From Archaeoglobaceae archaeon (GTDB lineage: Archaea > Halobacteriota > Archaeoglobi > Archaeoglobales > Archaeoglobaceae): a DNA stretch of 64,000 bases. Below are positions 62,327 to 64,000 of this stretch, piece by piece. Location: positions 310,001-374,000 of the forward strand of contig JAVYOO010000001.1 in assembly GCA_038734275.1 (NCBI GenBank). Direction: 5' to 3'. The position numbers were made by a program, and so were the translations under genes. The notes under the pieces were generated by a model. The model had not been told where the DNA came from. It worked only from the letters and a program-made list of their open reading frames with translations, and ran no database searches. The number at the start of each line of letters is the position of its first letter. Position 1 is the stretch's first letter.

Positions 62327-63469
62327 TTAAATTCCCTCTTTCATCGAAAATAGGACTGCTAAAGACTTCAAGCCAATAAACCTGATGACCTGGGGGGTGG
62401 CAATTACTGCCTTCTCAACTTTTCTGCTTTTCATAGCTTTAATCGATGGGCAGTTTTCACATTGAGAGGCACGGTTTTGGAAAATTTCAAAGCATTTCTT
62501 GCCAACGATTGATTGCTCCTTCCCAAACCATTTTTCAAGCGTTTTATTAATAGAAATGATTTTCATGTTTGGATCTATGACACAAATACCCTCAGGAGTG
62601 ACATCAAAAATCGCTCTCAAAAATTTCTCCTCTTCCGCAATTTTTTCAGTTCTTTTTCTGATCTCTCTGCCGAGGTAGACATTGCCAATCAATAGAGCAA
62701 TAAAAATAATAGCCCCGATAGCAATTACCTGATACAACCAGCTTGAGATAAATTCTGGTTTTACACCGAACCACTTATCAAGTGAGCGGTAGTAAACAGA
62801 GTTGCTGTCCGCTTTCATTTCTGCCAAGTGTCTGTCTATGACCGAGAGCAATTCTCTGTTTTTGGAGGCGAACTTCAGACTTATGGGCGAAAATATTATA
62901 TTTGTAGTCTCTAAACCATAGTCTTTAGCATAGAAGGAGCCATAGATTCTTGAAACTATTCCTACATCAGCGTAGCCATCTCTAACCGCTTCAAAAACTT
63001 GCTTATAATCTCCATCTATCTCTATTATCTCGCAACTCAGCTCGAAATCTTTTGAGATTTTCTTAAAACCCTCCGTATATACGTCTGCCTTAACCCCTGC
63101 AACCTTAAGCCCATGGAGCTCTAAAATCGAATCATATGTCTGCTTTGCAACAATCACCCCCCAGTTTGAGATAACCGTCTCGTTTGTAAAGTTAAAAAGC
63201 CTCGCTCTCTCTTCAGTGAAAGCTATTGCAGTCATCAGATCGATCTCGCCATTTTCAAGCTTTTTTATTAAGTTTGGAAAGTGATCGTATACATAAACAA
63301 TTTTCCAGCCTTCCTTATCTGCAATATGTTCAATCAGATCTATGTATAGACCTTCGTAATTCAGACCTTCTTGACTCACGAGCGGAGGGTTATCATAAAC
63401 GCCTACTCTCAGCTCTAATGCAAGAACCTGCGGTATAAGAATTAGCAGTAAAACTACGAGATATCTCAT
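62327..63469 (-). CDS. SBP-domain/PAS half of a split sensor (5' part)
   Basis: 380 codons. A signal peptide (MRYLVVLLLILIPQVLAL) is followed by an extracellular SBP_bac_3 ligand-binding domain (LRVGVYDNPPLVSQEGLNYE, LENGEIDLMTAIAFTEERAR), a membrane span near 248-270 and a first PAS domain (FDVTPEGICVIDPNMKI, NRASQCENCPSIKAM). After ATP the frame degenerates; shifting one base at the six-G run restores HQVYWLEVFSSPIFDERGN and leads into the next gene. Together they would be one membrane sensor for a small ligand. Confidence 0.8.
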   Translation of the reverse strand: MRYLVVLLLILIPQVLALELRVGVYDNPPLVSQEGLNYEGLYIDLIEHIADKEGWKIVYVYDHFPNLIKKLENGEIDLMTAIAFTEERARLFNFTNETVISNWGVIVAKQTYDSILELHGLKVAGVKADVYTEGFKKISKDFELSCEIIEIDGDYKQVFEAVRDGYADVGIVSRIYGSFYAKDYGLETTNIIFSPISLKFASKNRELLSVIDRHLAEMKADSNSVYYRSLDKWFGVKPEFISSWLYQVIAIGAIIFIALLIGNVYLGREIRKRTEKIAEEEKFLRAIFDVTPEGICVIDPNMKIISINKTLEKWFGKEQSIVGKKCFEIFQNRASQCENCPSIKAMKSRKVEKAVIATPQVIRFIGLKSLAVLFSMKEGI

Positions 63470-63616
63470 TGAAAAAAATGTTTCAATTTGACACTATATA
63501 AAATTTTCCTTGGGAAATGTTGAACTGACCCGAATGCATCCTATATTGTATTTTTCTGTTTTACCGCCCTGCGGATAAAAGGTAAGATTTTTATTTCCTT
63601 TTTTAAACCAAAGCTT

Positions 63617-64000
63617 ATGAATTCGAAATGCTGTGGAAGATCCGAAAATTTTCTTACGATTACGTGGCAAAGGCTAATCGAAGATGGAAAGACCTGCAGT
63701 AGATGTGAGTCCACTGAAATCGAGATTCTAAAGGCGGTTTCAACTTTAAGAGAAATCCTGAGACCATTTGGCATTAAAGTTCTGCTTGAAAAAAAGGAGA
63801 TTTCTGCAGAGCAGTTCAAAAAAGATCCGCTGAGTTCAAATCAGATTCTTATAAACGGTCTTCCTCTCGAGGACTGGCTCAACGCAAAGCTCGGACATAC
63901 TCCTTGCTGTGATCTCTGTGCCCCGTATGAGTGCAGAACTCTCGAGATCGGCGGCAAGATTTTTGAAGTCCCCACTGCTGATCTGATCGTTCAGGCGGGA
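63617..64000 (+). CDS. DUF2703 family protein, 3' end cut by the window edge
   Basis: 128 open codons from the ATG at 63617 without a stop. TWQRLIEDGKTCSRCESTEI, GIKVLLEKKEISAEQFKKDP, QILINGLPLEDWLNAKLG and TPCCDLCAPYECRT match DUF2703 proteins, which carry conserved cysteine pairs and may bind a metal. The function is not established. An AT-rich spacer of about 150 bp separates it from the sensor gene. Confidence 0.75.
   Translation, partial: MNSKCCGRSENFLTITWQRLIEDGKTCSRCESTEIEILKAVSTLREILRPFGIKVLLEKKEISAEQFKKDPLSSNQILINGLPLEDWLNAKLGHTPCCDLCAPYECRTLEIGGKIFEVPTADLIVQAG

Noticed and set aside
1-64000. CRISPR arrays, insertion sequences with terminal repeats, rRNA genes, replication origin repeats
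   Set aside because: None was visible: no regularly spaced repeats, no transposase motifs, no rRNA sequence, and no orc1/cdc6 gene with origin boxes.

Overview
The window is almost certainly from a hyperthermophilic euryarchaeon of the Archaeoglobales (Archaeoglobus/Ferroglobus/Geoglobus group); I cannot fix the genus. Evidence is an AT-rich, densely packed genome with many 1-40 nt gene overlaps and archaeal information-processing genes: aIF2-beta, eS1/S3Ae, L15e, S27e, L44e, RNase P p30, GINS, Hel308, PINA, EndA, TgtA/ArcS and GatE. Archaeal metabolic enzymes agree: FBP aldolase/phosphatase, phosphorylating GAPDH, ApgM, the thiolase/HMG-CoA synthase/DUF35 set, CobY/CobS, and a tetraether-lipid synthase-like radical SAM enzyme. 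Three tRNA genes are present, one with an intron, plus a 3' fragment of a fourth.

Layout. 0-7.7 kb: 3' part of a Kef-type antiporter, aIF2-beta/DUF424, a cobalamin pair around pcm, a translation/RNA-processing operon (S3Ae, L15e, COG1325 protein, Rnp3), then a Tes-like radical SAM enzyme with NadM. 7.7-15.5 kb: a membrane protein with an embedded winged helix, a broken antitoxin-like gene, Ogt, Hel308, the archaeosine pair ArcS/TgtA, and a PrcB-like secreted protein. 15.6-20.2 kb: a scarred region with RelB, a frameshifted RelE, a decayed tyrosine integrase beside tRNA-Thr(TGT), a second NadM, IorA, and an RHH ORF running antisense into tRNA-Val(GAC). 20.2-28.8 kb: GatE, a ThiF-like protein, FBPA/ase, a KaiC-like ATPase convergent with a MoxR AAA+/VWA pair, and a sodium:solute symporter with a tiny upstream ORF.

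28.9-32.9 kb is the accessory island: a broken PPOX-like gene, a 5'-truncated ABC substrate-binding protein, a run of small overlapping coiled-coil and zinc-finger genes (one split by an in-frame amber codon), an RHH gene, a tRNA-Thr(CGT) 3' fragment, an integrase-N-like remnant and a SpoVG homologue. 32.9-37.5 kb: the first mevalonate-pathway enzymes with their regulator, then an HPS-RraA fusion. 37.6-53.7 kb: a triple-DUF22 protein, intron-containing tRNA-Tyr, Thi4, ScpB, ApgM, a degenerate FtsZ-like protein, TruA, GAPDH with a CooT-like peptide, a KaiC/HTH pair, a Dcd-family protein, an M20 peptidase, a YjjX-type NTPase, EndA, a TatD-like hydrolase, a PduO-type adenosyltransferase and an ATP-cone/nuclease fusion. 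53.7-60.8 kb: a long minus-strand run from GINS/L44e/S27e through the site-2 protease, NcsA-type thiolase, HisI, PINA and a presenilin-like protease, with a candidate H/ACA guide RNA at its head. 60.8-64 kb: an MBL-fold hydrolase, a frameshifted PAS sensor and the start of a DUF2703 protein.

The genes are mostly core housekeeping. The unusual material is the integration scars at or near three different tRNA genes, the small-gene island, a thiolase lacking its nucleophilic cysteine, a tubulin-fold protein lacking the GTPase signature, the MoxR/VWA/KaiC cluster, and the H/ACA RNA candidate. All identifications come from reading translations and motifs by eye; nothing was searched against a database.
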